A stretch of DNA of 64,000 bases from Astrocystis sublimbata (lineage: Eukaryota; Ascomycota; Sordariomycetes; Xylariales; Xylariaceae): contig JAJNNY010000003.1 in assembly GCA_022453515.1 (NCBI GenBank), positions 1,116,001 to 1,180,000 on the forward strand, in the 5' to 3' direction. The notes beneath the pieces were generated by a model. The model worked only from the letters and a program-made list of their open reading frames with translations, was not told the DNA's origin and did no database searches. Shown here in pieces: positions 48,786 through 61,336 of the stretch. Each line of letters begins with the position of its first letter. Positions within the stretch are counted from its first letter, which is position 1. The position numbers and the translations under genes are program-made.

Positions 48786-49055
48786 CTGTTCTTGGGTATC
48801 AATTAGTATGGACCATTGAAATGCCTGAGCTAATGCTGTGTGGAAGCCGCACTAGGAGGAAATGTGCTGCTTGGGAGGGAGTGATGGTGAGTTAGACGAT
48901 GCTGAAGTTGTGGGCTTGATCGAAAGGACACTGGGGGTCGTTGGGGAGGATGTAGGTGAACCGCGCAAGCAAATACAGGGTTAGAGATTGGTCATTTGGA
49001 ATAGCAAAGCGACGAAAGCAATGAGCATGTATCAATGTAAAAATTGCTCCCTTAC
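48786..49055 (-). other. Probable 5' UTR intron of the zinc-knuckle gene
   Basis: The minus strand has a near-consensus donor (CAG|GTAAGG at 49055) and, 270 bases on, a TACTAAT branch-like site followed by AACAG|AG, 11 bases before the start codon. Inferred from splice signals only. Confidence 0.4.
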
Positions 49056-49616
49056 CTGAATGAACGAAGAGTGGTTGCCGATGTGAGGTTGCTGGCGATA
49101 GTTAGATCTTGTGCTGCGATGTGAGATGCGAGATCTGGGGCAATAAGCGGCAGTGGAATGTAGTGAGATGTACAACCAACAATGAATGAAGCTTTGGTTC
49201 GCGGACGATGCGGGAAGATTTCAGGACGAGGAATTTCGAAGGAATTTCGAGTGTACGATCTCAGATGCGAAAACAATAGAGCAACAGGCAGGGCTTGTGG
49301 GTTTGAAGAAGAGGGATCAGTAGTAGGAGTGATGATGCTGAATCACGATGCGCAGGTAGAGCCAATCGCAAGATCATGGAAAAGTAGGAAGCAGGTGTTG
49401 GAGGCTGGAGGCTGACTCACTTTGTTGTATGGTGACTGCTGTGTAGTCAAATTGGGAGGATCTTGGGGTTTGCAGTTCAGAGCGAACAGCAATGCCTCGA
49501 GATATGATGCTGAGGGCAGAATGGGTTGTTAGAAGGTCAACAATTGCCCAGGTGGTGTTGAGGTAAGGGAGGAGGGAGATCCTTAGGGGCCCAGGTGCTT
49601 GTTTATTTTGAACAGA

Positions 49617-49640
49617 GGCAAGGAAGGAAGGAAGGAAGGA
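49617..49640. repeat. (GGAA)n microsatellite
   Basis: Five to six AAGG/GGAA units in intergenic DNA. Confidence 0.75.
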
Positions 49641-52600
49641 GCAAGCGAGGGGTAGGAGGGTGCTACAAGGCAAGGCTTACCTACGAGACTTCCAAGTTTG
49701 CACAGTCAGTGTGGCTCCGGGGAGGGTGTGAGGTGGTTTCGGGGCTTCCAAGTACCTTTGTACGTTTCAGGAAGTGGAGGTTGTGCTTGCCTCGGCGACC
49801 AAAGTGATGATGTCGTTGCCTGATAAAATCGACGAGGAAGGTGGGTTTTGCACTGTGGTCCCAGCTGTGTGGAAGGTGCCTTCCTACATGTTACTGGAAC
49901 CAAGTGCCTGATTAAACCGACCTTGAACTGCTGCAGCATCCACGAATGCCAGGAGCAAGATCTAGGTAGGAGTTGAAGGCTACCTGATTTCTGTTCATAG
50001 AATATGGGATACCTTTACCTAGGTAGTTAAGGATGATTTAAGAGATATGCCATGTTATCATATCAGATTGCACATCAGTGTTGCCTTTTGTGTTAGGTAC
50101 TAGCCCAACAAGTCCAACTCACTGATGGTCAAAGGGGAAAATGAACTAGATACTCTGACCGCAGAGCATTGTATACATCTGTATTTGCCTGACGGGTTGT
50201 CCAATTGGTTGCCTACATCCATGTATATATATATGACAATGCTCATATGTGTAATCATCCCCTAACAGATTTTATCACTAACGATCTTTGATTATTATTT
50301 TTATGAACTGGTGGGGGTACGTGATATAACTACACAGAATACAACAAATCTAAGACAACTTGGGTGCCACAGCATGCAGCAGGCAGTTAGCAAACAAAAA
50401 ATCTCCGCAAGCATGTACCCGCTTCACGTCACCAGGTGTTATCCAATACAGACGTACATGCGGCTGCTACTACAACAGCAGACCTCAGCATATGTCAATT
50501 CAGGCTGAACATGTATTATGGGCATCTGTGTTTGATCCCGGTTTCTCGGAATCAGTTACTGATTCCCATGCCGGAACACATCACAACAATGATCCTCCTT
50601 GAGTATTTCCGTGCTTGATCCCTCGAACTCGACATATAAGTCCCCAATGCAGAAGTTGTGTAACAGGATGCTGAGCGAACAGCAGTATTATAGCAAGAAA
50701 AACACTCTCTGAAGTCACGTAAACTGTGAGCACATCCTTGAAGTTGTTCAATATAGTGATGCAATATACGGCAATATATCACCATTGTTCTTCATGATCG
50801 CAGATAGCACACACCATATCACAAATGCATGTTTGGGTCAATGTCTATGTGTATGAGTGCAGCTCCAAACCCATGATTGTTCAAGAAGCATTAATGTGGT
50901 TTAAGCTGCACCATGTTAGCATCAGTTCAGCCAAAGCGTCTGTGGCTTTCCAGTGATCAGGACAAAATCTACAAAAATTTTGAATGCAAGATAAATATCA
51001 TTACAAAGATCGAATCCGGATTTGTATTATAAGAATTATTGGGAAAATGGTGTGGGAAGTTCGACCACGGTGTGGGATACGGCCACCTAGTATGACCAGA
51101 CTGTACATTTCTAGGCACAAAGTAGCGTGCATACATATAAGCAACAACAATGGCTAGATCGATCGGCGGGTGTACATCTAACTGTCAAGAGATGGTAAAT
51201 ATATCATAATAAGCTGCAGGAGAGTTATTCTCATGTTTGTTGGGTACTCCGTCAAGCCTAGGTAGGTGTTTGTGGCGAAATCACATTCATTTTTGGTAAT
51301 ATATAATGCAGTTTATCTTGAGGACTTCAAGTCCATTGGTTTTGAGAGGACAAGCTTTCTTCTGGCATACTTTGATAGACTCAATTAATCATCATATTGA
51401 AGTTTGACAATAACTGATGGAAAGCCAAGTGCTTTGCATCATGCCCCTAAGCTATGTTCCCCCACCTAGGAGCAACTGGGCGGGCATCGGATGACGATGT
51501 CATTTTCTCTATTGACACCGACCACTCATCGTGTTGACGCCACCACGCGACCTATTATGATGCTTTTGAATGATCTATCTCAAGTCAATCATGCATGGAA
51601 GATACAGAAGTGTTCTTGGTCATTAGTATTTGTGCCACAGCATTTCAATGGGTCATAAGGGTCAATAATCGTTGGTCTTAGCTACTAATGGTTGTTGTGG
51701 GAAGACATAACTCGCCTCGCGCCTAAGCTGGTGGCGTTTATAGTCAGAGCGATTGTTTCAAACAGGTCGTTGCGTCTTGTGGCCTTATTGCCCTATTGCC
51801 CTATGACCAAGGGACTGTCTCACTTGTCCACGGTGTCGAGGGTGTCTTCGTGGGAGCAAACATGGCTATGTCTCATTTGATCATAGACTCCATCAGATGG
51901 CTTGGTGTAAAGTTCGTCGAAATGTAAAGTGCCTGGACAGACTGTGTCGTCATAAGGATTTAGCCTCAGCTGTGGCTTGTTGCTCTTCAGTTTGCAATAG
52001 CCAGTGATCGCATCGAGATGCCGCCCGGCGGTGCTCAGGTCTGTCGGCTCAGGGAAACGCAAGTACAGGGTAAAGCGAACCCGGAACACCCCCGGTCAAT
52101 TTCAGCTCCACATTTGACTCTGTCCAATTTGCCCCTGGATCAAAGTCTCGGTACCTGCAGCAGCACTACTTGTCGAGCTTGTGCGCCGGTATCATCGCCC
52201 AACCTTCCCAGGGAGAATTGTATTGGGCCAACACATCCATGGATGCCAACAATATTGGACTGTAGTCCAAATCAATGCCGAGCTCGTGTCCAAAAATTAT
52301 GCGACAACCATAGAGCCATAATCTCGGATTTACCTGTGCTGTTTTTAGCCGGTCATACATTTGTAGGTGCTCGATCCAAGAACGAAACTGTAGGTACCTA
52401 ATCTAGTCTGACTGCTTTTTATCTCCATTAGGAGCATGCAGCGTTATGACTGCCAACGGCTTTGCTGCCCTAGGTATCGCCGGCTCTGGCCGGTTGGATC
52501 TAGAAACAATGCAGGCAACCTAACACACCTGAGTCGTTTCCCAGTGTGTCAGTCTCCAATGTTGTTTTCTCCATCAGCAGGAGAAAGAGTCGAGCAGTGG

Positions 52601-53541
52601 TAGAGCTAATTTCCCTAATACCCACTTGTCGGATTCTGGCCAAGGACCAGAGATTTTCATTGGAGAAACCCATGAACAGATCTCGCTGTACCTGCATTAG
52701 ACTGCAATGTAGACAGGGCCCGCACGGGCAGCAATACGTGCAGGTCGTCCACCGTTGCCCGCTTGCCCCTTTTGGGAATTAGAGGTTGGCACTTCAAGGA
52801 CGGTGAATGAGGCTATTGCATTTGAAGTCAACGATGTGTGCGGCTATTTATCTCGTTTATGACCTATTGGCGATGGAAAAGCACTTTTTGCCACCACGAA
52901 CAAATTTCCACAACAGAGCAGTCAGTAGCGAATGAGAAGGGATATGTGTGGTAACGAAGAATAAGTGCAGTACTCATGTTACTCCTCGTATCTTTAGATC
53001 AAATTAACGCTATAAATGGCATCCTGGAACATTAAGACGCGATGGGGTTATTCGGTCTTTGGTCGAGAAACAAGAACCAACCTTACAATGAAGCGGTAGA
53101 TAGTAGATGCCCTGTACTCGTAATGGCTCATGGACCACCCTCTGGCAGATGCTCCGATCGGTATCAAGGTCTGACCCCATTCAGATCAGATAGCGGTTGT
53201 GTTAGCTTGGGAGTGCAACAAATCGTCGATCCGTAGAAGCTAGCACAGTATGTAGGGCCTCAGATAGCGTCGCTTTGGGCTGGTCGGTGTTAGCCTCCTT
53301 TAGGGGATACACGCGCAGAGGCCAGCCCGGCCAGTCTGCCGTATCGCAGGACAGAGGGCCCGGGGCCCACCCACACTCATCAAAGACGCCCAAAGGAGTC
53401 CCGCATCGCGTGGCTGCAGCGGCAGGCCTCAGGCACAGACACAGGCACATATGTACAATGTACAGGTACCCCTGACATGCCATGATCCACGCTGGCTGCC
53501 CCCGTCCCGTCCCATTTCCGCCCTTTCATGTGTGCCTCTGT

Positions 53542-53549
53542 TATATAAG
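53542..53549 (+). promoter_or_regulatory. TATA box of the Sed1-like wall-protein gene
   Basis: TATATAAG lies about 200 bases before the ATG and is followed by a long CT-rich tract (53560-53640), typical of strongly expressed fungal genes. Assigned by sequence and position. Confidence 0.5.
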
Positions 53550-53747
53550 TCCTTTGCGCGAAGGCATTCTCCCCGACTTTCCTTCCTTCTCTCACCCACA
53601 CTCAGTCATTCATTCACTCACCCTGACTCTACAGTCAATTTCATTCGTTACGAATACCAATTACCTGACGCCTCTAATCCTCGATTTAATCCTCGACTAC
53701 CGACTCCCACCCGAGTTTTAATCCACCAAGACAATAAATCAGTCAAA

Positions 53748-54317
53748 ATGAAGTTCGCTCTCGCTGCTGCTCTCGTCGCTGGCGTCTCTGCCACCAGCTA
53801 CCCTGCTTACCCGGCTGCTCCCAACGTCACCTACACCACTCAGGTCGTGACCTCTTACGAGACCTACTGCCCTGGCCCCACCCAGATCACCTACGGCACC
53901 AACACCTACACCGTCACTGAGGCCACCACCCTGACCATCACCGACTGCCCCTGCACCGTCAGCGTTCCCGTCCTGACCACCTCGTCCGTTGTCTGCGAGA
54001 CCTGGTAAGAAGATACCTATCTCCCTTAGACCAAAAACTAGTAATTCTAACTCGAGAATAGCAGCACCAGCAGCGCCGTCACCGTCCCTGCCTACCCTAC
54101 CGTCAGCGTTCCCGCCTACCCCTCGGCCAACACCAGCGCTGTCGTCTACCCCAGCTCTACCCCTGAGGTTCCCGTTGGCACCGGTGGCAGCTACCCCAGC
54201 GCCACCCCCAGCTCGCCCACCAACTCTCCCATCCCCACTGCTGGTGCCGGAAAGGTTGCTGCCCTCTCCGGTGCTGCTTTCGCCGGTCTCATGGGTCTGG
54301 TTGCTGTCGCTCTCTAA
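53748..54317 (+). CDS. Sed1-like GPI-anchored cell-wall protein
   Basis: A small structural wall mannoprotein. Exons 53748-54004 and 54062-54317 give 170 residues. The signal peptide is [15 protein letters not shown]. The core has the Sed1/Spi1-type pattern [32 protein letters not shown], here seen as [24 protein letters not shown] and VVCETC. A Ser/Thr/Pro-rich stalk with VPAYP and [11 protein letters not shown] repeats follows. The C-terminus is hydrophobic ([19 protein letters not shown]) after a small-residue region (TAGAG), consistent with GPI attachment. Codon use is strongly biased to C-ending codons, as in highly expressed fungal genes, and the upstream TATA box supports that. It resembles fungal clock-controlled wall proteins of the CCG-6 type, but that equivalence is not proven here. 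Confidence 0.88.
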
Positions 54318-57300
54318 GCGCACTTTTGGATAACCTTCACGTCGATGAACCTACGATTCATTTTGTAGAACAATAATACCTAATCATGGGGGCTGCTACT
54401 ACTTTGATACCCCATTGGAAAAGCTTAAGAATCATGACGGGAAGCTAGCCGGAGTTCAGTTTGGAAGCGGAGTTCTCTCAATAGAGCGGGAAGATTTTCA
54501 GCACCTCAATACTATGTTATCTGATGCTCGCGCACATCCTCTTTTTGCCATTCTTGTATCTTGTTTCGGTGCTCAGGACGAAGATCACCATATTGGGATA
54601 ACACAATGAACGACAGTGTGCGGTCTCTAAAGCGAGCTGGACTTGAGATACCCGGAAAGAAATACTTAATACTAGTTAAGGATATTCCTTCGCAACCTTG
54701 CGCATCCCATTGCCATCTCGCGACTAATTCGTCCCCGATCGAGTACGTTAGTTGCCCTGTTGTGCTACTGTCGGCAACAGCGCAACTTGTATAGACTTTG
54801 GACACAGGGAAAGCCGACACGTCAAGTGCACACTCGGCTTTGTGGATGTTTTATTGGCTTCGATCAATCTCGAGCTGCGTCTCATGTATGATACTAAGTA
54901 TACCTCTGTAGCTATGCAAAGACAATGCGACCTCGAGGCCAGGTTTTGGTCCGCTTCCCTTGTACAAGTCACTTCACTTTCCGCGTGCTCTCCTACCGTG
55001 ATACAACATGGTGTAAACGCCACCAAGACATGCTCTTTAAGTCAGGCTTGTGACATTGATCCGATGGACGGATGTAACCATTTTATCTGAGACTTCCGTA
55101 TCTCAGACAGTGGTCTCTCCCCCTCTATCTGACTCGTGCTTGACAATATTATACTCTTGACTATTAATCTTGGGACAGTGTTCGAGTGTTCGACAGCACT
55201 TACCGGATGATGTACCGGAATATGCCCATCTGTCTGCTTATATGGGTACGTGACATTATGCATGCGCCTTCATAAAATAGTGGTGAACAATGACTCGTCG
55301 TCGTAAGATTTGGATTGATTGGTGGCCTGATGTCTACCTCTCGATTGAGCTCGTGCTAGGAAACGTGGCTCTCAAGAACCCATTTCGATATACTCAGCTG
55401 AGACATTGAAAAACTCGTCAATTTGACTCAGATAGATTGATGTCCGAGACGTTGAATACGCTTTGCTCATACCGAGACATTCCGCCACGGACCCGGACCC
55501 TGGATAATTAGAAGTGTGCGGGTTGTCTCTATGTCTCTACGCCACGCGGTCGGTCGTCTCGGCCTTATAAGGTTCTCGTGACTCAGTTGCACGCGCGTGC
55601 CATACTCCGTGTCCTTTGGTGAGACATGTCTGGTTCGGGTAAAGTGGTTTTGGTTCTTTATAATTGTTGTCTGAGACAGATTCGTAACTACATCAATGAT
55701 CTAATTGCTCCCTCCCTCAACAGAGATGAAGCTAACTTCGACGCTCTTCTTCTTCTCAACGACATTAAGGGATGTAGCTAATCTAGTAGATCATATCTGG
55801 CAACGCAAGGTAGTACTGTGACGCATGGTGTCCATGTGGACTATCGCTTCTGTGTGAAACATCAGTATGGCATCTGTCTACACGTGAGCTAGACTCGAAG
55901 ACGTAGCGCGATGTCGGTATTGCAGTCCTTCTCGAGGTCTTCCATCTTTATTTGCTTTTTTGATTTATCTTGTAAACGAGAGGTATGAAGTAAGTGAGTA
56001 TGCAATGACACAGCTGATGCAGACGCACATGGGGCGAACTCGCTCGACTGCTGTGCATCAACTCCAACGGACCCGAGAGCTTGAGCTCCCAGGTGGGATG
56101 CGTGTTAACAGTGGCTTTCTGAATTGGTCGTGTCGCTATTGACCCAATGTTTGTGTGTCTTGCAGTGTGATGTAGAGTCAATACTCACGCGGATGCGACG
56201 TTGTGACTGGCGATGGTTAATTAACGCGATGATCGTACAGTACCAATCTAGATCTAGTTGGTGTTACCTTTATCCTCAGCTCTCCTATTCGTGAAGCTCG
56301 CTCGTTTTAGGTAGGTAACACATTTTTCTACCATTCTACGCCACCGCAACACTTGTTGTGGTGTAGCACGACTGGGAAATATTGAGCATTGATATGCTGC
56401 GGCGTCAACTAGAGTTGCCAGAGCGCATGTGTTCACGTAGCGGTTATGAATGAAAAAGACTGCCAAATTGATCATCGACTCCCCGAGATCTTGAAAGGCA
56501 AATGAGCAAAGATGCGAAAAGCTAGACGGACACTCACTCCCCGTTATTCCACATAGCAGAGCGATCCGTAATATCAAATAAGTAGAATGCGACGTGTATG
56601 TAGGGCTGCTGTCGAGGATCTTTACAAGATATCCCATAGAGTGCCGCTACAGATGCAAGGTTGCTATGAGCTGTCTGGGTACTCGAGAAATTCAAATTTA
56701 GCGTTGATTTGAACATTGCAGGATGTAAGCTCATGAGAAAGAATTATAGGCTGCCAGACGGCGGGACAATGCTGATCCAGTATTTCTTGACCCTGGCAAG
56801 AGGTTGTCCCCGAGAATTCAAAGTATTGTACTCCTCGAATTGACGATAAAATGGGCGATTGGCGACAACCCCAATGAGACACAAGTGATAAACAACAGGC
56901 TGGTGATGTACCCTTGGCACTTGTCAGGACTTTGTGAGTCTAACATGGTTCTCAGGTGTCGATGGAATGGCTTTGGATTGGAAAAGTCAACAGGTGCAGT
57001 CAGAACTGCCTCGCGTTGTTGATCGTAACCAAAAGGCAGCCTGCATTGCCACGCAAGTCAATCACATCACGAAAAGAAACTTGGAACCAGCAGTTCATTC
57101 GGAATCAAATGTCATTTTGCGCCAGCCATGTATGAACCGATCAAGGAGTCATAATTCAACGCCTATCTGATGACCAGTCTATCCCCATGATCTGCATCGT
57201 TTTGTCGCGTCCTCCGAACCGTCTGGTATCGGCTCAGCAGCCTTGACCACTGAGCATTCGATCGTGCGGTGTCCGACTTATTTTAAACAGTACGGATCGT

Positions 57301-57381
57301 GGCTGGTCGAGGAAGCCCGTAAGATACGCCGAAATCCATTTGTCAAATTTCCCCCAATTGTTTTCTGCTTCCCAACATTGC
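54318..57381. other. Intergenic 3.1 kb between convergent genes
   Basis: No gene supported. Between about 55080 and 55680 the words GAGAC/GTCTC recur unusually often. A TAGGTAGG motif is at 56308. Short frames at 54512-55090 on either strand show no family resemblance. Confidence 0.45.
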
Positions 57382-57759
57382 TTATCGCAGACGTCTCGCT
57401 TCACGCTCGGATTCGAGTAGGCACAGGATGTCGTCCTCACGAACTGTTGGAGCAAAACAAATTAGTACGCTGTCTTTTCCCATGGCAGACGAAATCGGGG
57501 GAGCGCAGGATTTCTCGAGGAGATAGGCGACATACCGGGTCCCTTGACGTTTCGGATGATCGAACGGGTCTGGTCCTCGAGGAACTCGACGCGGACCTGG
57601 GTGACACCACCACGCGAGCCTGTTGACTGCCATTAGCCTTCACGTCCCAATCTCTCGTTTTCCCATTCCTCCATCTCGTCGGAAAGCGGTGGGCTAAATC
57701 GTACCGGTACGGCCGAGGACGCGGGTGACCTTGACGAGCTTGACGGGTTGCTTATCCAT
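57382..57759 (-). CDS. rps28: 40S ribosomal protein eS28
   Basis: A small-subunit ribosomal protein at the mRNA exit region. Exons 57705-57759, 57536-57619 and 57382-57443 give 66 residues, against 67 in yeast. It reads [20 protein letters not shown], then [11 protein letters not shown] and [13 protein letters not shown], ending [12 protein letters not shown], which is nearly invariant in eukaryotes. Both introns are in phase 1 (ACCG|GTACGA and CCCG|GTATGT, acceptors CAACAG). All exons are too short to be found as single open frames. Two introns in so small a gene are usual for filamentous fungi. Confidence 0.97.
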
Positions 57760-58845
57760 TTTCGCACTTGGTTTTGGCGGTTTGGGGTGTGGGATGGATC
57801 GGTCGTAGAGGCAAGGGTGAGGCGGATGGTGGTGACTGGGTAGTGCGCGATGGTGGTTGATTGAAGGAAATCCGACACCCCACGATGCAACGAGTGGACC
57901 CACTTGTCTGCGAAATAATTTTGGTGCGCACCAATTTCAGTGCTGCCAGTTGCCCAGGTTGGCAGGCGGCAGCATGTCGGGCTGGCGAATGCAGATGGGG
58001 TCTGATTGGCTGAGTCGGTCCCGCCAGGTATGTCAGGGCTAATCTGAGCCTTATCTTATCGGGTCCCAGCTTGGCCCCTTGGCAGGCTCGGCAAGGTGCC
58101 CTTAACCCCACTCAAGCTCTGACCCATATTAAGTATCCATCCGGATGTCTTTTCCCCAACTCGTCGACTGGCATGACCTTGAACCATATGGAGACTATGA
58201 ATGGTCAGCTTACCATGAACGGTCGGCTTATCTTGCTTGAGGTTCCTCTCTTGACCCCAAACCGCTGCTTGGGGAACCGACAGGCCAAAGACGCACCATT
58301 GCGGGATCCAATGAAGCGGCCTTACTTCTATTCTCAAGCAGAGTATCATGGCGATCAATTGGATGAACGGCACGCTCGGTCGCTGGGAACAGTAGCGATC
58401 AGACATGCGACCAACGCCGCATGCAAGTAGGCGTGAGGCGAGGAAGGTAAGACACAACCTATTACATCTTGAGTCGCTGAACAGCTTCTATCTTGCCACA
58501 CAAATCGACTTTCTTGAACTCAGATAGTATCAACACTTCAATCTTCGATTAACCAATCTCATCGTCTGAGTCGTAAACTTCGGTTACGAATTCAAAGCGC
58601 AATCGCACTAAACGGCAAAGCATGGTGGGTGGCTTGCAAACTGCTTCGATATCTCACCTTATCACGGCTTGCAGAGATACCGTGTTAGCTATCAATGATA
58701 TTCCTACGTTGTAATACAGGGATGTCATTGCTGGCCAGATGAGGTATAAGTTGAGCTCTGCCCCCGCAAAGTCTCTCTGGCATGCATGCCATTTCAACTC
58801 TCCTGCTTCCTGGCGCAGACATACCGATATCGTTTTGTAGAATTT
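57760..58845. other. Divergent region between eS28 and MFS genes
   Basis: Contains both promoters. The DNA from 58130 to 58430 has an open frame on each strand, but no recognisable gene. Confidence 0.45.
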
Positions 58846-61067
58846 ATGGTGAATATGTCGGCCGATCGAGATTCCAGGCTTTCACTGAACGGCTCTGCCG
58901 AAAAGGCGATTGAGACTGCTTCTGAAGCTCAAAACACGCCGAAGCACGCGGTCGACAACGACCCCGATGAAGCTTTGAAGCTCGTGGCAGCCCAGTATGC
59001 AACCTGATCTTCTGATCCCCCACCTCATACACTTTGCGACTTTGCTGTGTCTTCACTGCAAAGGAAAGACAAACTGCTAATTCCAACAAGCGCGGGTGAG
59101 ACGGTCCTTCTGACAGCTGAGGAGCAGTCACGACTGTTGAGAAAGATAGATTACTGCCTAATGCCTCTCATGTGCCTTGTGTATGGGCTAAATTACTTGG
59201 ATAAGACAACACTGTCTTACGCTTCCATAGTAGGGTTCAAGGTGAGTCCAAGCTACCCATCAAATCAATTGACAAAAATTAATAGCTCTTCGACCTAGAC
59301 GGATCTAGACATAGGAGGTATGGCATACTACCATCAGAAGCCCTTAGACCCAAGTGTTCTGACGTGATCTTAGTATCCGAGTACAACTGGGTTGCGTCGA
59401 TCTTCTACTTCGGTTATCTTGTCTGGGAATGGCCCACCAATTGGCTTCTTCAGCGACTCCCTTTAGCCAAATACTCCGCCGTGAATGTGATAGTCTGGGG
59501 CTCAATTCTTGCTCTCTTTTCTGCTGTCAAGGTAAAGCATGTCTCAGATGATTCGATAGCTTATGATGTTAATTCGGCCTAGGACTTTAGGGGTGCCCTT
59601 GCTGTACGATTCTTCCTCGGTGCGGCCGAAGCCGCGGTTAGCCCGGGGTTTGTTCTTTTCACATCGCAATGGTATACTGCAGCTGAACAAGGCACTCGAG
59701 TATCTTGGTGGTTTAGCTGTATGTATCTACTGCATCTCTCATTTCCCGCTTCTAGATGGTCCAAAAGCACACATGCTCTTCAGTGTGTCGTTTTCCCTCG
59801 GACGTCTACAGGGCCCTGGTCTATGGAGCCTTATCCTTTTCGTCTAAGAAGTGATGACTGACAGCTTTCAAAACAGTCAACGGGTGGGCTCAAATACTAG
59901 GCGGTGTTGTTGCATATGGCATTGCCGTTGGCACGGAGCGGCACCCTGTTGCAATCGAAGGATGGCAACTAATCTTCCTTGTTTTCGGCTTGTTCACAGC
60001 TTTTTTGGGCGTCTTCTTTCTGTATTGGATGCCTGACAGTCAGTTGAATGCGCGATTCCTGACCGAGCATGAGCGCCTCCTCGCTATCGAGCGCATACGT
60101 GTGAACAACCAGGGCGTTGGGAACAAGCATTTCAAATGGTACCAATTCAGGGAGGCATTCACAGATCCGATGGTCTGGGCATTCGTGCTCTTTTCTCTGT
60201 TCTCAAACATTCCCAATGGTGAGCACTTCTTTCTAGCACCGAATTGCATCGCTAATGGGTTCTGAATAGGTGGCATCACAAATTATTTCTCACAGCTAAT
60301 CGTTGCTTTCGGATTCACCCCTCAGCAGTCCTTGCTATTGGCTATACCCTCAGGAGGGGTCCAGGTCATCACTCTGATCGGGTCCGGGTATCTTGGACGT
60401 CGATACAACAATCGCATAGTGAGTTCCGATGTTTTTTATTACATTCAACATAACTATATTGACGTAGAGATAGCTTATCAACGCGGTTGTTGGTCTTCTC
60501 GCTGTTCTGGGGCTATTCTTGATTCGGTTTCTTCCCCAAGAGAACAGAGGAGGGCGGCTCGCGGGATACTACCTCTACGGAGCCTCTTCAACTGGCTTCG
60601 TGTGCATCCTCGGCCTGATATCTTCTAATATCGCTGGGTGGACGAAAAAGACCACAGTTGCGGCTATGTACCTCGTGTCCTATTGTGTCGGCAATGTAAG
60701 TATCAACCCTTTTTACGCATGGTTTGGGTAGTACATATATGTAGTTTCCCTCCTGTTAACCACCCTTTGGACTCATCAGTCTCGTATCTGGTGAATCATT
60801 TTGAGCTCAACATCTGACAAGTGGTAGATCATTGGCCCTCAGGTTTTTCGACCAGGCGACGCCCCTGAGTACCACACTGCCATCGTTGTGGTTACGGTAT
60901 CGTTACTCTTGTCGCAATTGATAATGATATTCATCTACTTCTGGTGTAGACGCCAGAATGTCGCCAAGCTTACGCAGCGAGCAGCTCCTGGCTACACCAA
61001 AATCGAAGGGCAAGAATTCATGGACCTCACGGATCGTGAGAACCCTGAGTTCACTTATGCGTTGTGA
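58846..61067 (+). CDS. MFS permease, allantoate permease (Dal5-like) family
   Basis: A twelve-helix proton-coupled permease of the ACS family; members carry allantoate, ureidosuccinate, dipeptides or organic anions. Nine exons (58846-58994, 59064-59241, 59299-59317, 59374-59531, 59583-59718, 59877-60218, 60270-60418, 60474-60695, 60828-61067) give 530 residues with all junctions in frame. Signatures include KIDYCLMPLMCLVYGLNYLD, KTTLSYASIVG, YFGYLVWEWPTNWLLQRLPL, RFFLGAAEAAVSPGF and NYFSQLIVAFGF. The C-terminal tail is cytosolic and charged (FMDLTDRENPEF). Exon 3 is a 19-nt microexon encoding TDLDIG. Start codons at 58846 and 58855 are both possible. It ends 269 bases from the convergent ATP-grasp gene, suggesting but not proving a shared substrate. 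Confidence 0.92.
59299..59317 (+). other. 19-nt microexon of the Dal5-like permease
   Basis: Bounded by CCTAG and GTATGG. It encodes TDLDIG plus one base, the segment always found in the family between the first helix and the EYNWVASIFY helix. Confidence 0.8.
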
Positions 61068-61336
61068 TCCCGGGTGCTAAAAAGAAGGTGGTGCTCCTGT
61101 CACCACATCAATTCTATATCAATACCTAGTACATTGGAAGAAATTCGAATGCCAAAATACCACGCATTTCTGCCTCGTCAGATCTATGTTACACCCTGTA
61201 CCCTCAAAAGTCTACACTTACCTGCCAGTGCATTGAAAACTAAACTCAAATCAAGCCCAGGAATATCAGCCTACGCCCCGTGTCTATGATGACGCCGTAT
61301 TTCGAAAACAGACCCAACCGCCATCACTCTCCAACT

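Larger units (their letters stand above)
48775..53747. other. Gene-poor stretch of 5 kb
   Basis: The first 300 bases hold a likely 5' UTR intron of the zinc-knuckle gene. Beyond that no gene is supported. There is a (GGAA)n run at 49617-49640, an exact TACCTAGGTA at 50016-50025, an (AT)n run near 50224, CCTAGGTAGG at 51257-51266, and TATA/CT-rich promoter sequence next to the wall-protein gene. Short minus-strand frames at 51820-52697 have no recognisable similarity. Confidence 0.5.

Noticed and set aside
51820..52697. Series of short minus-strand frames that might be exons of one gene
   Set aside because: No splice joins gave a continuous protein and no motif was visible.
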